Source: Hungatella sp.
GTDB lineage: Bacteria > Bacillota > Clostridia > Lachnospirales > Lachnospiraceae
Direction: 5' to 3'
NCBI GenBank assembly: GCA_022792815.1
Contig: JAAWBS010000009.1
Span: 62,001-126,000, forward strand
Length of the DNA stretch: 64,000 nucleotides
A program made the position numbers and the translations under genes. Shown piece by piece: positions 17,795 to 27,901 of the stretch (position 1 is the stretch's first letter; each line of letters starts with the position of its first letter). Below the pieces are notes generated by a model. That model searched no databases. It was not told the origin of the DNA and worked only from the letters and a program-made list of their open reading frames with translations.

Positions 17795-18597
17795 GGTTCT
17801 CAATCATAACCATTTGTTTCAATGCTGAGATGACTGTCAGAGATACCATGGAATCCGTGATAAACCAGGAATTCGATGGTTATGAATATATAATTGTTGA
17901 CGGAAAATCCAGCGACAGAACCAATGATATTATTAAAGAATACATTCCCCGATTTGAAAAGAAAGGTATAACAGTAAAGTATATTTCAGAAAAAGATAAA
18001 GGCATATCTGATGCATTTAATAAGGGCATCCGAATGAGTTCTGGAGAGATCATCGCACTGATTAATTCTGGCGATGCTTTACTGGACGGTGCTCTAAGCA
18101 GACTGGATAAGGAGTTTAAGGATCATGATGACATTATCTACGGCAATACGATTTGTAATGATCCGGAACATTATATAAAGTACATGAGAACAATTCCGGA
18201 TCATCTGGATTTAAATAGAATGAAGTATGACGGGATGATTTTTACACATCAAAGTTCCTTTGTGCGTTCTTCTGTCTATGAAAAATACGGGCTTTATGAT
18301 ACATCATTTAAATATGTGATGGACACGGATCTTTTCTTAAAGTTTTATCAGAACGGAATTGCTTTCAGATATGTCAATTTTGTGTTTGTCAGTATGCTGG
18401 CCGGCGGTGTTAGTTCCAGGCCGAGTATTGATTTACTGAAAGAAAATATACGGCTATCAAAAAAATACGGCGGTTATCCGGAATCCGTAATGTGGATGCG
18501 ATGGATTGCGGCAAAACCAAAACAATGGATTGTATCCGCACTAAAAAGACATCCATCTATTTGGTATATGCTGATTGGAAAGAAAAGATGTCTCTAG
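17782..18597 (+). CDS. Glycosyltransferase family 2
   Basis: FSIITICFNAEMTVRDTMESVINQ...YIIVDGKSSDRTNDII; VMDTDLFLKFYQNG. Confidence 0.87.
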   Translation: MQKLRFSIITICFNAEMTVRDTMESVINQEFDGYEYIIVDGKSSDRTNDIIKEYIPRFEKKGITVKYISEKDKGISDAFNKGIRMSSGEIIALINSGDALLDGALSRLDKEFKDHDDIIYGNTICNDPEHYIKYMRTIPDHLDLNRMKYDGMIFTHQSSFVRSSVYEKYGLYDTSFKYVMDTDLFLKFYQNGIAFRYVNFVFVSMLAGGVSSRPSIDLLKENIRLSKKYGGYPESVMWMRWIAAKPKQWIVSALKRHPSIWYMLIGKKRCL

Positions 18598-18619
18598 ACT
18601 ATGACAGGGAGAATATCTG

Positions 18620-19813
18620 ATGAGAATTCGGTTCGATTATGTTCGACTGTTCCTGATCTTGTTATTATGCATGATTCCTGTAGGGCTATTCGGCATCCCA
18701 GGATTAAAAATTTTATGGTTTGGAGCATTGGGAATTATGCTCTCAGAGGTCATGATAAAAAAGTATCCTATTTATACCCATTATGATAATTGGAATTCCT
18801 TCTATCTGTTTCTTTACTTGCTGATGCATGTGATTTCTACCTTTATAAACAACGGCAATTGGGTATATAATGCGACTACATTAATTGTCATGGTCTCTAT
18901 GACCTTGGTGATCAGCTGTGAAATCTGCAGCAATCCTAAGCGATTTTTGCATTGTCTTGAAAAAGTATTGATTTTAACCTTAATAACAGAGTTTGTATTA
19001 TATCTTGCGGATGCCGGCAGCTATTTCATGGATTTTGCCTGTATGAGATTGTATTATATTTGTTGGGCAATCATTTATATGCTGAATCATTTGAATAGAA
19101 AAAGAAATCATTTCTTTTATATTCTGTCAGCAGCAGCTGCTGTGATCACGATTATCAAACCCCAGATAGGATCTGATGGTTCAGCTAACTATGAATGGAC
19201 ATTTTACTTAATTATCTTGATTTTATGTATGGTGTCAATCAGCCTGAATCATGGAAATCTGTGGAAGATACTTACCGGGAAACGGGTATTCATTGTCATC
19301 ATATTTTTAAATTTATATTTTGTAATGTTTCAAGCTTTTATGAAGAGTAAACTTTTCCAATTTATTATCGTTGATATTATGCATAAGTCAGGCGATATTT
19401 CGGGACGTGCAGGTATTTGGCGCAAGGCATTGTCCATGGTCCATCCAAATATACTTTTGGGATATGGGACATCATTAGCCGGAATATCTTCAACAGGAGA
19501 TTATTGGACAGAGTTTGTCCGAATTTATGGGCCTCATAATCAAATGCTGTATATTCTACTGTCCGGCGGCCTTATAACACTTATGTTTTATGGATGGATT
19601 CTTTACAAAGTATCCTCCCGGTTAACGAAAGCCGATGGTAAATATGCATGCATTATTTGCGCAGGGATACTTGTTTCTTATCTGGAGCTTTTAGTCACCT
19701 TTAGAAATATGATAAACTGCATTCCGCTATTCATCTTACTTTGGATCGGATATTTCCTTCCAATCATACAGAATGAAACAGTTGTTAAAAAGAGACGGTC
19801 ATGGAGGATTTAG
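18620..19813 (+). CDS. Wzy-like O-antigen/EPS polymerase or ligase (polytopic membrane protein)
   Basis: Many hydrophobic segments; SGRAGIWRKALSMVHPNILLGYG...GPHNQMLYILLSGGLI is typical of Wzy/WaaL-type proteins. Confidence 0.75.
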   Translation: MRIRFDYVRLFLILLLCMIPVGLFGIPGLKILWFGALGIMLSEVMIKKYPIYTHYDNWNSFYLFLYLLMHVISTFINNGNWVYNATTLIVMVSMTLVISCEICSNPKRFLHCLEKVLILTLITEFVLYLADAGSYFMDFACMRLYYICWAIIYMLNHLNRKRNHFFYILSAAAAVITIIKPQIGSDGSANYEWTFYLIILILCMVSISLNHGNLWKILTGKRVFIVIIFLNLYFVMFQAFMKSKLFQFIIVDIMHKSGDISGRAGIWRKALSMVHPNILLGYGTSLAGISSTGDYWTEFVRIYGPHNQMLYILLSGGLITLMFYGWILYKVSSRLTKADGKYACIICAGILVSYLELLVTFRNMINCIPLFILLWIGYFLPIIQNETVVKKRRSWRI

Positions 19814-19814
19814 T

Positions 19815-20717
19815 ATGGATTTTAATCTGGAACCGGAGAACCGGTGTGGATATGAAGTTTCGGCAAAGCTGAAAAAGATATGGAAAACAGAGCTCCAGAT
19901 CTTACAGGAAATTATTCGTGTATGCAATAAGTATCATCTGAGGTTGACGATGTGGGCGGGTTCTATGTTGGGAGGTGTCCGCCATCAGGGGTTTATTCCT
20001 TGGGATGATGATCTGGACGTGGCTTTGCTCAGAGAAGATTATGAAAAATTAGTGGAGGTTGCTGATAAGGAATTTAAAAAACCTTTATTTTTTCAGACCG
20101 CTCTGACGGATAGCAAATTCTTTTTCGGATATGCAAGACTGCGAAATAGTGAAACCACAGGAATGATTACCTGGAATCAATCATCAGACTATAATAACGG
20201 GATCTATGTGGATATATATGTTTTGGATGGATACGATGACAAGAAAGCAAACCTCAGACGTCAATTGCAAAAAAGGGATTTTATCAGTCAGTTTTTAAAT
20301 ACTTATTATGCAGATGATACCTATCAATCCCGAAAGCCTGCCATGGTTACGAAACTTTTCCAATCGATTGCGCATGTACATCCCTATGAATATTGGAACA
20401 AAAGATATACAAATATTATCACAGAGTATAATGATACTGCGACGAGAGTCAGCCTGATGACCCATGAAGAAAAAGATATTAAAAAATACTGGTGCAGTAA
20501 AAGCGATTTTAATGAGATAATCAAACTTCCTTTTGAAAACATGGAGGTTCCGATTCTAAAAAACTATGATAAAATACTTCGAAATTTTTATGGGAACTAT
20601 ATGGAATTTCCCCCGGTGGAACTGCGCGGGGCCTGGCATGAAAATTTAATTATTTTTGAACCGGATATTCCGTACAGAGAGTACTTAGCCTTCAGAGGAG
20701 CACAAAATGACAAGTAG
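19815..20717 (+). CDS. LicD family phosphotransferase
   Basis: RLTMWAGSMLGGVRHQGFIPWDDDLDVALLREDYEKL signature; start chosen at ATG 19815. Confidence 0.9.
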   Translation: MDFNLEPENRCGYEVSAKLKKIWKTELQILQEIIRVCNKYHLRLTMWAGSMLGGVRHQGFIPWDDDLDVALLREDYEKLVEVADKEFKKPLFFQTALTDSKFFFGYARLRNSETTGMITWNQSSDYNNGIYVDIYVLDGYDDKKANLRRQLQKRDFISQFLNTYYADDTYQSRKPAMVTKLFQSIAHVHPYEYWNKRYTNIITEYNDTATRVSLMTHEEKDIKKYWCSKSDFNEIIKLPFENMEVPILKNYDKILRNFYGNYMEFPPVELRGAWHENLIIFEPDIPYREYLAFRGAQNDK

Positions 20718-22155
20718 CCTTGGGAACAGGTATAGGGACATGGCAAAACCAGCCAGGGCATCGATGTGGTTTGTGATCTGCAGTTTCATACAAAAAGGAG
20801 TTACCTTTTTTACGACCCCTTTTTTTACGAGAATGCTCTCCACCGATGCCTATGGGACCGTTGTCATTTACAACTCATGGTATGAAATCATTACCATCCT
20901 CGCTACGTTTCAATTGGCAACCGGAGTATTCAATAAAGCGATGATAAAGTTTGAGGATGACAGGGACGGATATACCTCATCGACATTAGTATTAGCCTCT
21001 GTTCTGACCGGATCAGTGTTTGGAATTTATATATGGTTTGCCGATTTATGGAATGGTTTGTTTGATCTGCCAACCTGTATGATGATCATGCTGTTCCTCG
21101 ACATCTTTTTTTCGACAGCGATGTCATTATGGTCGATCAGAAACAGGTTTGAATATCGGTATAAAAGCGTAATTCTATTGACTCTGACGGTCAATATCTT
21201 AGGGCCGCTGTTAAGTATCCTGCTTATTATTTTATCACAGGAACAAAATCAGGCATATGCAAAAATCGGCGGCGTATTGGCAGTTAAAATTTTGGTATAT
21301 TTAGGGGTATATCTGAAGATCCTTCAAAGAGGAAAAACATATGTAAACACAAGGTACTGGAAATACGCCTTGATCTATAATATTCCTCTGATACCCCACT
21401 ATCTCTCACAACAGGTTTTAAGCCAATCGGATCGTATTATGATCAACAAGTTATGCGGTTCCAGTGATGCCGGAATATACGGAGTCGCATACCAATTATC
21501 CATGGCATTATTTATTTTCACATTATCCATACATAACTCGTTTACTCCATGGACCTTTGAAAGTATACGGGACCGAAATTACAGGGCCATTGGACGTTTG
21601 GCTTTAAAAATAGAAATAGGAGTCGGCCTTGCATGCTTTGCTTTTTCTCTATTTGCCCCAGAATTAATCTATATTCTCGGAGGGAAGGAATATTCCGCAG
21701 CCGTTTGGATCGTTCCCCCTGTTACCATGAGCATACTCTTTCAGACGATTTATACTTTTTTCGGAAATATCGAATTTTATTTTGAAAAAACCAAGTTTGT
21801 CATGGTGGCCTCACTCCTGGTCGCGGTCTTAAATGTAGGGTTAAATGCAGTCTTCATCCCTTTATTTGGTTTTGTGGCTGCCGGTTACACCACACTTTTT
21901 TGCTATGCAGTATATAGTTTTGTTCACTATTGGTTTATGGTACATATATGCCGTCAGAATCATATCCCTTCCATCTACGATGGGACGAGCATGTGGATTT
22001 GCGGAATCGTGTGTATTATATTGAGTTTTCTCTCATACATCTTATATCTTAATACGGCGGTCAGGTATGTGGTCATACTGACTATCTCGATTGCCGTATG
22101 GAGTTTCTGTCATAAACATAAGGCCAAACTATTGGCTTTTATAAAGTCTAAGTGA
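20707..22155 (+). CDS. Oligosaccharide flippase (Wzx-like)
   Basis: VICSFIQKGVTFFTTPFFTRMLSTDAYGTVVIYNSW; polytopic. Confidence 0.87.
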   Translation: MTSSLGNRYRDMAKPARASMWFVICSFIQKGVTFFTTPFFTRMLSTDAYGTVVIYNSWYEIITILATFQLATGVFNKAMIKFEDDRDGYTSSTLVLASVLTGSVFGIYIWFADLWNGLFDLPTCMMIMLFLDIFFSTAMSLWSIRNRFEYRYKSVILLTLTVNILGPLLSILLIILSQEQNQAYAKIGGVLAVKILVYLGVYLKILQRGKTYVNTRYWKYALIYNIPLIPHYLSQQVLSQSDRIMINKLCGSSDAGIYGVAYQLSMALFIFTLSIHNSFTPWTFESIRDRNYRAIGRLALKIEIGVGLACFAFSLFAPELIYILGGKEYSAAVWIVPPVTMSILFQTIYTFFGNIEFYFEKTKFVMVASLLVAVLNVGLNAVFIPLFGFVAAGYTTLFCYAVYSFVHYWFMVHICRQNHIPSIYDGTSMWICGIVCIILSFLSYILYLNTAVRYVVILTISIAVWSFCHKHKAKLLAFIKSK

Positions 22156-22164
22156 GGATGAGTA

Positions 22165-22968
22165 ATGAAACATCAACAACATTTTGCTTTTAATATATGG
22201 GATTTTGAATCCGCAAAAGCGGTAATCGATGCTGCCTCTTTGGTTAAACAAGATGTCATTTTGCAGACATCCACCGGTATTTTTAGACAGTTACCGGCAA
22301 AGGTATTCTCTGATTTTGTAAAAGATTACTCGGCATTGAAAGGAGTTCACACATGGCTTAATATCGACCACTGTAAGGACAAAGAGACGCTTTTTTCGGC
22401 TGTGGATAACGGATGGGATATGGTCATGGCTGACGGTTCATCGATGCCTGTGGATCAAAATATAGCTTTTACCAATGAAGTGGCTGCCTATGCCCACTCC
22501 CATGGCGTTTTTGTAGAAGCCGAGGTGGGACAGGTAAAGGGGATTGAGGATGACGTGGCAGTGCAGCAGGATGAGATCGCATCGAGAGAGGAGATAGAAA
22601 TATTCCTCACAGCCACAGATGTCGATTTCATTGCCGTGGCTTTCGGCAATGCGCATGGAGAATATACGGTTGAGCCGAAGCTTCACTATGAGCTTGTCCA
22701 GTATACTACCTCGATTACGGACAAACCTTTTGTCGTCCACGGCGGAAGCGGGCTGTCAGACGAAGTGCTGGCGAGACTGATCGGAATGAAAGGTGTCAAA
22801 AAGCTAAACATATCAACCGACCTGAAGACGGCATATAGGAGAGGAATTGAAAAAACCGGCAAAAACTGGACACAGCCTGTGGATGCGTCAAAAGTAATCC
22901 ACGATGAGATTATGGCGGTGGCTGCGGCAAAGATGAAGCTGATAACTTCCGGAGGAAACAAAGAATGA
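22165..22968 (+). CDS. Class II fructose-bisphosphate aldolase-like (ketose-phosphate aldolase)
   Basis: Metal ligand motifs LNIDHCKD, AFGNAHGEY, FVVHGGSGL. Confidence 0.85.
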   Translation: MKHQQHFAFNIWDFESAKAVIDAASLVKQDVILQTSTGIFRQLPAKVFSDFVKDYSALKGVHTWLNIDHCKDKETLFSAVDNGWDMVMADGSSMPVDQNIAFTNEVAAYAHSHGVFVEAEVGQVKGIEDDVAVQQDEIASREEIEIFLTATDVDFIAVAFGNAHGEYTVEPKLHYELVQYTTSITDKPFVVHGGSGLSDEVLARLIGMKGVKKLNISTDLKTAYRRGIEKTGKNWTQPVDASKVIHDEIMAVAAAKMKLITSGGNKE

Positions 22969-24491
22969 ATGTATTGGTACTGAACATGGGAATGAAAAGC
23001 ATACGGAGTATTATCTTTGACGGTAACGGAAAAAAGCTGTCCAGCGCTTCCCGAACGCTGGCATCGGCGATCAATGAAACAAGGGTCGAGCAGTATCTGG
23101 ATGAATGGTGGGAGAAGGCAGTGGAGGTGATGAAAACTTCTATCCAAGATGCGAGGATTCGGAAGGTCGATTACATAACCGCAACCACATCCGCTTCCTG
23201 CCTTGCATGCATGGACAGCGCCGGCAACCCTCTGGGGAACGCTATCATGGTTTCTGATAAGCGGGCCATGGAGGAAGCTGACGAAATAAAACACAGTGCG
23301 TTCTATGAAAGCTTAGAGAATGACACCGGACTTGAAGTGTCAGCCAGTTTGATGCTGCCGAAGATCCTCTGGGTCAAAAACCATGAGCCGGAGATGTTTG
23401 AGAAGACAAGGTACTTTTTAACACCGAACGACTACCTCATTTACCATTTATGCGGAGAGGTCTTTACAGACGAACTGAATGCGCTTAAGTACCACTATTC
23501 CCTCAATACTTGCTCCTATCCGACCGAACTTCTTGGTGAACTTGGCATTCCAAAAGAGAAACTTCCGACCGTAATGAGGACAGGAGGCATGGCAGGAACG
23601 ATATTGCCGGAGGTTGCAGAGAAGATAGGATGTCAGAATCCTGCAAAGATTGTGATCACTTCTTATGATGCCATTTGTTCCTTTATCGGCAGCGGGGTAT
23701 CAGACGAAGGGGAAGCCAGCGATGTATCCGGTACGGTGACCGTCTTTCGAATGCTCAGCAGGAAGGATAGCCTGCTCCCCAGTACCAGGGTATATACCAC
23801 ACCATTCCATCAGGGCAGGTTTCACATTATCGGCGGATCTAACAACCTTGGAGGCGGGTTGATCGAGTGGGTCAAGCAATGCTATTATGCGAAAGAAGAA
23901 TATCCATACGAGGTTATGGAAAAAGAGGCTGCGGAATCCGATATCGGTGCAAGAGGCGTCATCTTCCTGCCATACCTTCTCGGTGAACGTGCCCCAATCT
24001 GGAATGATAATGCCAGGGGAACATTCTTCGGCCTTGAGAGGATGCACACAAGGAAGGATATGACCAGGGCCGTATTTGAAGCGGCGGCATTTATAGACCG
24101 CACCATGATGGAGGCCATCGGGGAAACATCTGCCGATGTAACGACAGTGAGGCTGTCCGGAGGGCTTGCCAGGGTCAATCTGATCTCCCAGATCAAGGCT
24201 GATGTGACCGGCAAAGAGGTGATTGTGTTATCCGAATTTGAAACAACTGCCTCAGGGGCCGCCATGATGGTATTGAACGGACAGGAGGGGATATCATTTG
24301 CAGACTTGGCGGAGAAATTCTCAAAGAGCCGGATGACAATCCATCCAGATCTGGAAAACCATGAGAAATACAATGTGGTTTATAAGCTCTTTAAGGAAAC
24401 TTATCAGCAGTTAGTTCCGATGTTCGACAGAAGAATTGAACTGTTGGACACGATCAGAAATTCGAAAGAAACCCAGATAGAAAACTTATAA
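22965..24491 (+). CDS. FGGY-family carbohydrate kinase
   Basis: FGGY-type fold: ITATTSASCLACMDSAGNPL; VRLSGGLARVNLISQIKADVTGKEV; 4-bp overlap with the aldolase gene. Confidence 0.85.
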   Translation: MNVLVLNMGMKSIRSIIFDGNGKKLSSASRTLASAINETRVEQYLDEWWEKAVEVMKTSIQDARIRKVDYITATTSASCLACMDSAGNPLGNAIMVSDKRAMEEADEIKHSAFYESLENDTGLEVSASLMLPKILWVKNHEPEMFEKTRYFLTPNDYLIYHLCGEVFTDELNALKYHYSLNTCSYPTELLGELGIPKEKLPTVMRTGGMAGTILPEVAEKIGCQNPAKIVITSYDAICSFIGSGVSDEGEASDVSGTVTVFRMLSRKDSLLPSTRVYTTPFHQGRFHIIGGSNNLGGGLIEWVKQCYYAKEEYPYEVMEKEAAESDIGARGVIFLPYLLGERAPIWNDNARGTFFGLERMHTRKDMTRAVFEAAAFIDRTMMEAIGETSADVTTVRLSGGLARVNLISQIKADVTGKEVIVLSEFETTASGAAMMVLNGQEGISFADLAEKFSKSRMTIHPDLENHEKYNVVYKLFKETYQQLVPMFDRRIELLDTIRNSKETQIENL

Positions 24492-24504
24492 CAGGGAGAC
24501 GGCA

Positions 24505-25620
24505 ATGAAAGCTTATGGTTTAACAATCGCAACAAGAACCTATTTTGGCAACAGATGTGTGGAGGAAGCGCTTAAAAAAGAGAGGACTATTATAGGGAAA
24601 AAGAGTCTTCTCATTACCACAGGCGGAGCATTAAAACGGCTTGGGTTTGTTGATGAAATTACCGGCTGGTTGGATGCAGGAGTTGTCTGCTATGACAAAG
24701 TGACTGCCAACCCTGATGTGGTTGAAATAAGAGAAGCTGTAAGACTTGGAAAAGAACATGGTGTCTCTTCTGTAATCGGCTTCGGCGGCGGCAGTGCCAT
24801 AGATGCCGCAAAAGCGGCGGCAGTGGGCATCGTTTCTGATATTGACGTGGAGGATTACCTTCTCAAAGGCATAACGCCTCCTGAGAATACGCTCCCCATT
24901 ATCGCCATCCCCACAACCTCCGGAACCGGGGCAGAATTAAGCAGAGGCGCTATCATCTCAAGTCGGGAAAAGAAGGTTAAATCAGGCATCCGGGGAGAAA
25001 AGGTAGCCCCTGCTGTTGCCATTGTGGATCCGACCTACACGTTTTCACTCCCTCTGGATGTAACCATGGAGGCCGGTTTTGATGTGTTTGCCCACGGGGC
25101 GGAGAGCTATTGTTCGGTGAATGCCAATCCGTTTTCCGATATGCTTTCCGAGAAGGCGATACGAATAGTAGGAGAGACACTGCCGAGGTTAAGTAAGAAT
25201 ATAAACGACAGGGATGCCCGGGAGATGATGAGTTTTGCGAGCCATATTATGGGCTACAATGTGAGGGATGTGGGGAACTGTCTGCCTCACCGTCTTCAGT
25301 ATCCCATTGGCACAGCAACTGAGACAAGCCATGGGGCCGGATTGATTGCCTTATATCCTGCATGGATGGAACATGAGCAGGGTGTGAACAGGGAACGTGT
25401 AGACAGGACTTTGGATTGGCTTGGATGTAAAAAAGCAGTTAGCGCCGGGGAGCGGATCAAAGAATGGCTGGACAATCTGAACCTTTCCAGAACGATCATG
25501 GAGCTTGGAAATACACTGACTGTCCAAGAGCTTACAGGAAGCGTTACAGGAAATTTGAAGAATGACAAGCTGGCTGATGAAGAAGGCATTATTGCCAAAT
25601 TATACAGGGAGTCCATGTAA
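24505..25620 (+). CDS. Iron-containing alcohol dehydrogenase
   Basis: GFGGGSAIDAAKAAA; IAIPTTSGTGAE; metal ligand motifs DVFAHGAESY and LPHRLQYPIGTATETSHGAGL. Confidence 0.9.
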   Translation: MKAYGLTIATRTYFGNRCVEEALKKERTIIGKKSLLITTGGALKRLGFVDEITGWLDAGVVCYDKVTANPDVVEIREAVRLGKEHGVSSVIGFGGGSAIDAAKAAAVGIVSDIDVEDYLLKGITPPENTLPIIAIPTTSGTGAELSRGAIISSREKKVKSGIRGEKVAPAVAIVDPTYTFSLPLDVTMEAGFDVFAHGAESYCSVNANPFSDMLSEKAIRIVGETLPRLSKNINDRDAREMMSFASHIMGYNVRDVGNCLPHRLQYPIGTATETSHGAGLIALYPAWMEHEQGVNRERVDRTLDWLGCKKAVSAGERIKEWLDNLNLSRTIMELGNTLTVQELTGSVTGNLKNDKLADEEGIIAKLYRESM

Positions 25621-25638
25621 TCGAAAGGGGGAAAAATT

Positions 25639-26361
25639 GTGCAGGCAATTATAATGGCAGCAGGAAAGGGGAGCAGGCTGGGAAGTCTGACGGAACATCT
25701 TCCAAAGAGCCTGCTTGAAATCAAAGGGAAGAAATTACTGGATATCAATATCGCTCTGCTTCACAAGTATGGCATCTGGGATATTACGATCGTTACAGGA
25801 TACCAAGATGGAATGTTTGTAGATGCAACAAAAGGAATTCCGGGAATAACCCTTGTTTATAATCCGTTCTACGAGTTTACCAATGTGATCGGATCTTATT
25901 ATATGGGAATGAAGCAGCTTCATGATGATTTTATTTATCTCCATGCTGATACCATATGCGACATTGGCATCTTCCATGAGTTGCTGAGGGCTGATGGAGA
26001 CATTGTACTGCCTGTCGATACGAAACCTTGCGATGAGGAGGCAATGAAAGTAAGGCTGGAAGATGAGAAAATCGTAGAAATCACAAAAGAGATGCCTGTT
26101 GAGACTGCCGCCGGTGAATTTATTGGCATTGCCAAGATTAGGAAGAACGTGATCGATGATCTGAATGCAAGTACGGCAGGAGTTCTTCGGGACAAAATCT
26201 TCACCTCCTACTTTGAGGGGGCCCTCCAGCGGGTACTAGATCTGAAGAGGTACGATGTGAGAATGATTGAGACCAACGGCAGATTTTGGGGAGAAGTGGA
26301 TTTCCTGGAAGACTATGAAAGAGCCAAGGAGAATATCAGTACAGGACTGTTAGACTTATAA
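25639..26361 (+). CDS. Nucleotidyltransferase (LicC/PntC-like, phosphocholine/AEP cytidylyltransferase-type)
   Basis: QAIIMAAGKGSRLGSLTEHLPKSLLEIKGKKLLD; GTG start with AAAGGGGG upstream. Confidence 0.8.
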   Translation: MQAIIMAAGKGSRLGSLTEHLPKSLLEIKGKKLLDINIALLHKYGIWDITIVTGYQDGMFVDATKGIPGITLVYNPFYEFTNVIGSYYMGMKQLHDDFIYLHADTICDIGIFHELLRADGDIVLPVDTKPCDEEAMKVRLEDEKIVEITKEMPVETAAGEFIGIAKIRKNVIDDLNASTAGVLRDKIFTSYFEGALQRVLDLKRYDVRMIETNGRFWGEVDFLEDYERAKENISTGLLDL

Positions 26362-26404
26362 AAGGAGGGCATTCCTGCGCCCTCCTATTGACCAAGGTGC
26401 AATT

Positions 26405-27901
26405 ATGATTTTTAATTCCATCCAATTTTTAGTGTTCTTTCCGGCAGTTTTTATGGTTTACTTTTTGCTTCCGGCAAAAATCAGATATATCTGGCTGCTG
26501 ATATCCAGTTACTATTTTTATATGTGCTGGAATCCGAAATATATTTTTCTCATTTTGTTTTCTACGATGATCACTTATATGAGCGGCCTTTTTATGGATA
26601 CAATAAAAAGGACATCGTTTAACAGCCGGACTCAAAGGCTGTGTCTTAATGGCTGTGTAGCGGTAAGCCTTATACTGAACCTGCTGATACTCTTTTACTT
26701 TAAATATTTTGAGTTTACCATTGCTGCCATGAATCGAATCCTAGGCACGGCAGGGATCAGTATATCTGTGCCGGCCTGTGATATACTGCTCCCTGTAGGA
26801 ATATCTTTTTATATTTTTCAGGCACTGGGGTATACGATTGATGTATATAGAGGGGAAATTCATGCAGAAAAGAATTTTTTTCGCTATGCACTTTTTGTGT
26901 CGTTCTTCCCTCAACTGGTGGCAGGGCCTATTGAACGTTCGAAAAATCTTCTGAGGCAGGTGAACACCCCCACCTTTTTTGACGTGGAATGTGCGCGTCA
27001 GGGTCTTCTCACCATGGCATATGGACTGTTTATGAAGGTGGTGGTCGCGGACCGACTTGCCGGTATCATTAACCCGATTTACAGTGACTGGAACAGCCGG
27101 ACAGGCATGAGTCTTGTGACCGCTACAATCCTCTTCGCCTTTCAGATCTATGGTGATTTTGAGGGATACTCCCAGCTGGCCATCGGCAGTGCCCGGGTTC
27201 TTGGATTTTACATCGATCAGAATTTCAAAACGCCGTATCTTTGTACCAGTATCCGGGATTTCTGGCAGAGATGGCACATATCCCTCACAAACTGGTTTCG
27301 GGACTACTTATATATTCCTCTTGGGGGAAACAGAAAGGGAAAACCAAGAAAGTATTTCAATACGATGATCGTATTTCTGGTATCCGGGTTATGGCATGGA
27401 GCCAGCTGGCATTTTGTAGCCTGGGGAGGGGTAAACGGTATTTACAATATCATACAGGACATTACGGATTCCGTCAGACATAAGGCATACCGGATTTTAA
27501 GGATTGATACGACGGCATTCATTTGGAAATGTTTTTGCGGGTTTGTCACATTTTTCTTTATCGACATCTCGTGGCTGTTTTTCAGAGCGGACGGGGTTCG
27601 TCAATCGATCTCGATATTAAAAAAGATGTGGAATGAGTGCAATCCATGGTACTTTTTCTCAGATGAATTCTATGACCTTTTTGGAACGGCAAAAGACATG
27701 GGGATAATCTTGTTTTCATTATCCATTATGGCGCTGATCGATATCTTTCGGAGAAAAGGATTTGATCTCAAGGGATATCTGTTGCAGCAGCAGATTTTGT
27801 TCAGGTGGCTCTTTTATTTTGCAGCTGTTTTTATCATTATGATGTGGGGAGCATATGGGAGCGGTTATGAACAGACACAGTTTATTTATTTCCAGTTTTA
27901 A
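26405..27901 (+). CDS. MBOAT family O-acyltransferase (AlgI/DltB-like)
   Basis: LLPVGISFYIFQALGYTIDVYRGE; FPQLVAGPIER; VSGLWHGASWHFVAWGGVNG. Confidence 0.93.
   Translation: MIFNSIQFLVFFPAVFMVYFLLPAKIRYIWLLISSYYFYMCWNPKYIFLILFSTMITYMSGLFMDTIKRTSFNSRTQRLCLNGCVAVSLILNLLILFYFKYFEFTIAAMNRILGTAGISISVPACDILLPVGISFYIFQALGYTIDVYRGEIHAEKNFFRYALFVSFFPQLVAGPIERSKNLLRQVNTPTFFDVECARQGLLTMAYGLFMKVVVADRLAGIINPIYSDWNSRTGMSLVTATILFAFQIYGDFEGYSQLAIGSARVLGFYIDQNFKTPYLCTSIRDFWQRWHISLTNWFRDYLYIPLGGNRKGKPRKYFNTMIVFLVSGLWHGASWHFVAWGGVNGIYNIIQDITDSVRHKAYRILRIDTTAFIWKCFCGFVTFFFIDISWLFFRADGVRQSISILKKMWNECNPWYFFSDEFYDLFGTAKDMGIILFSLSIMALIDIFRRKGFDLKGYLLQQQILFRWLFYFAAVFIIMMWGAYGSGYEQTQFIYFQF

Noticed and set aside
24505-26361. 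Phosphonate biosynthesis interpretation (Fe-ADH as phosphonoacetaldehyde reductase plus PntC-like NTase)
   Set aside because: No PEP mutase or phosphonopyruvate decarboxylase in the cluster.
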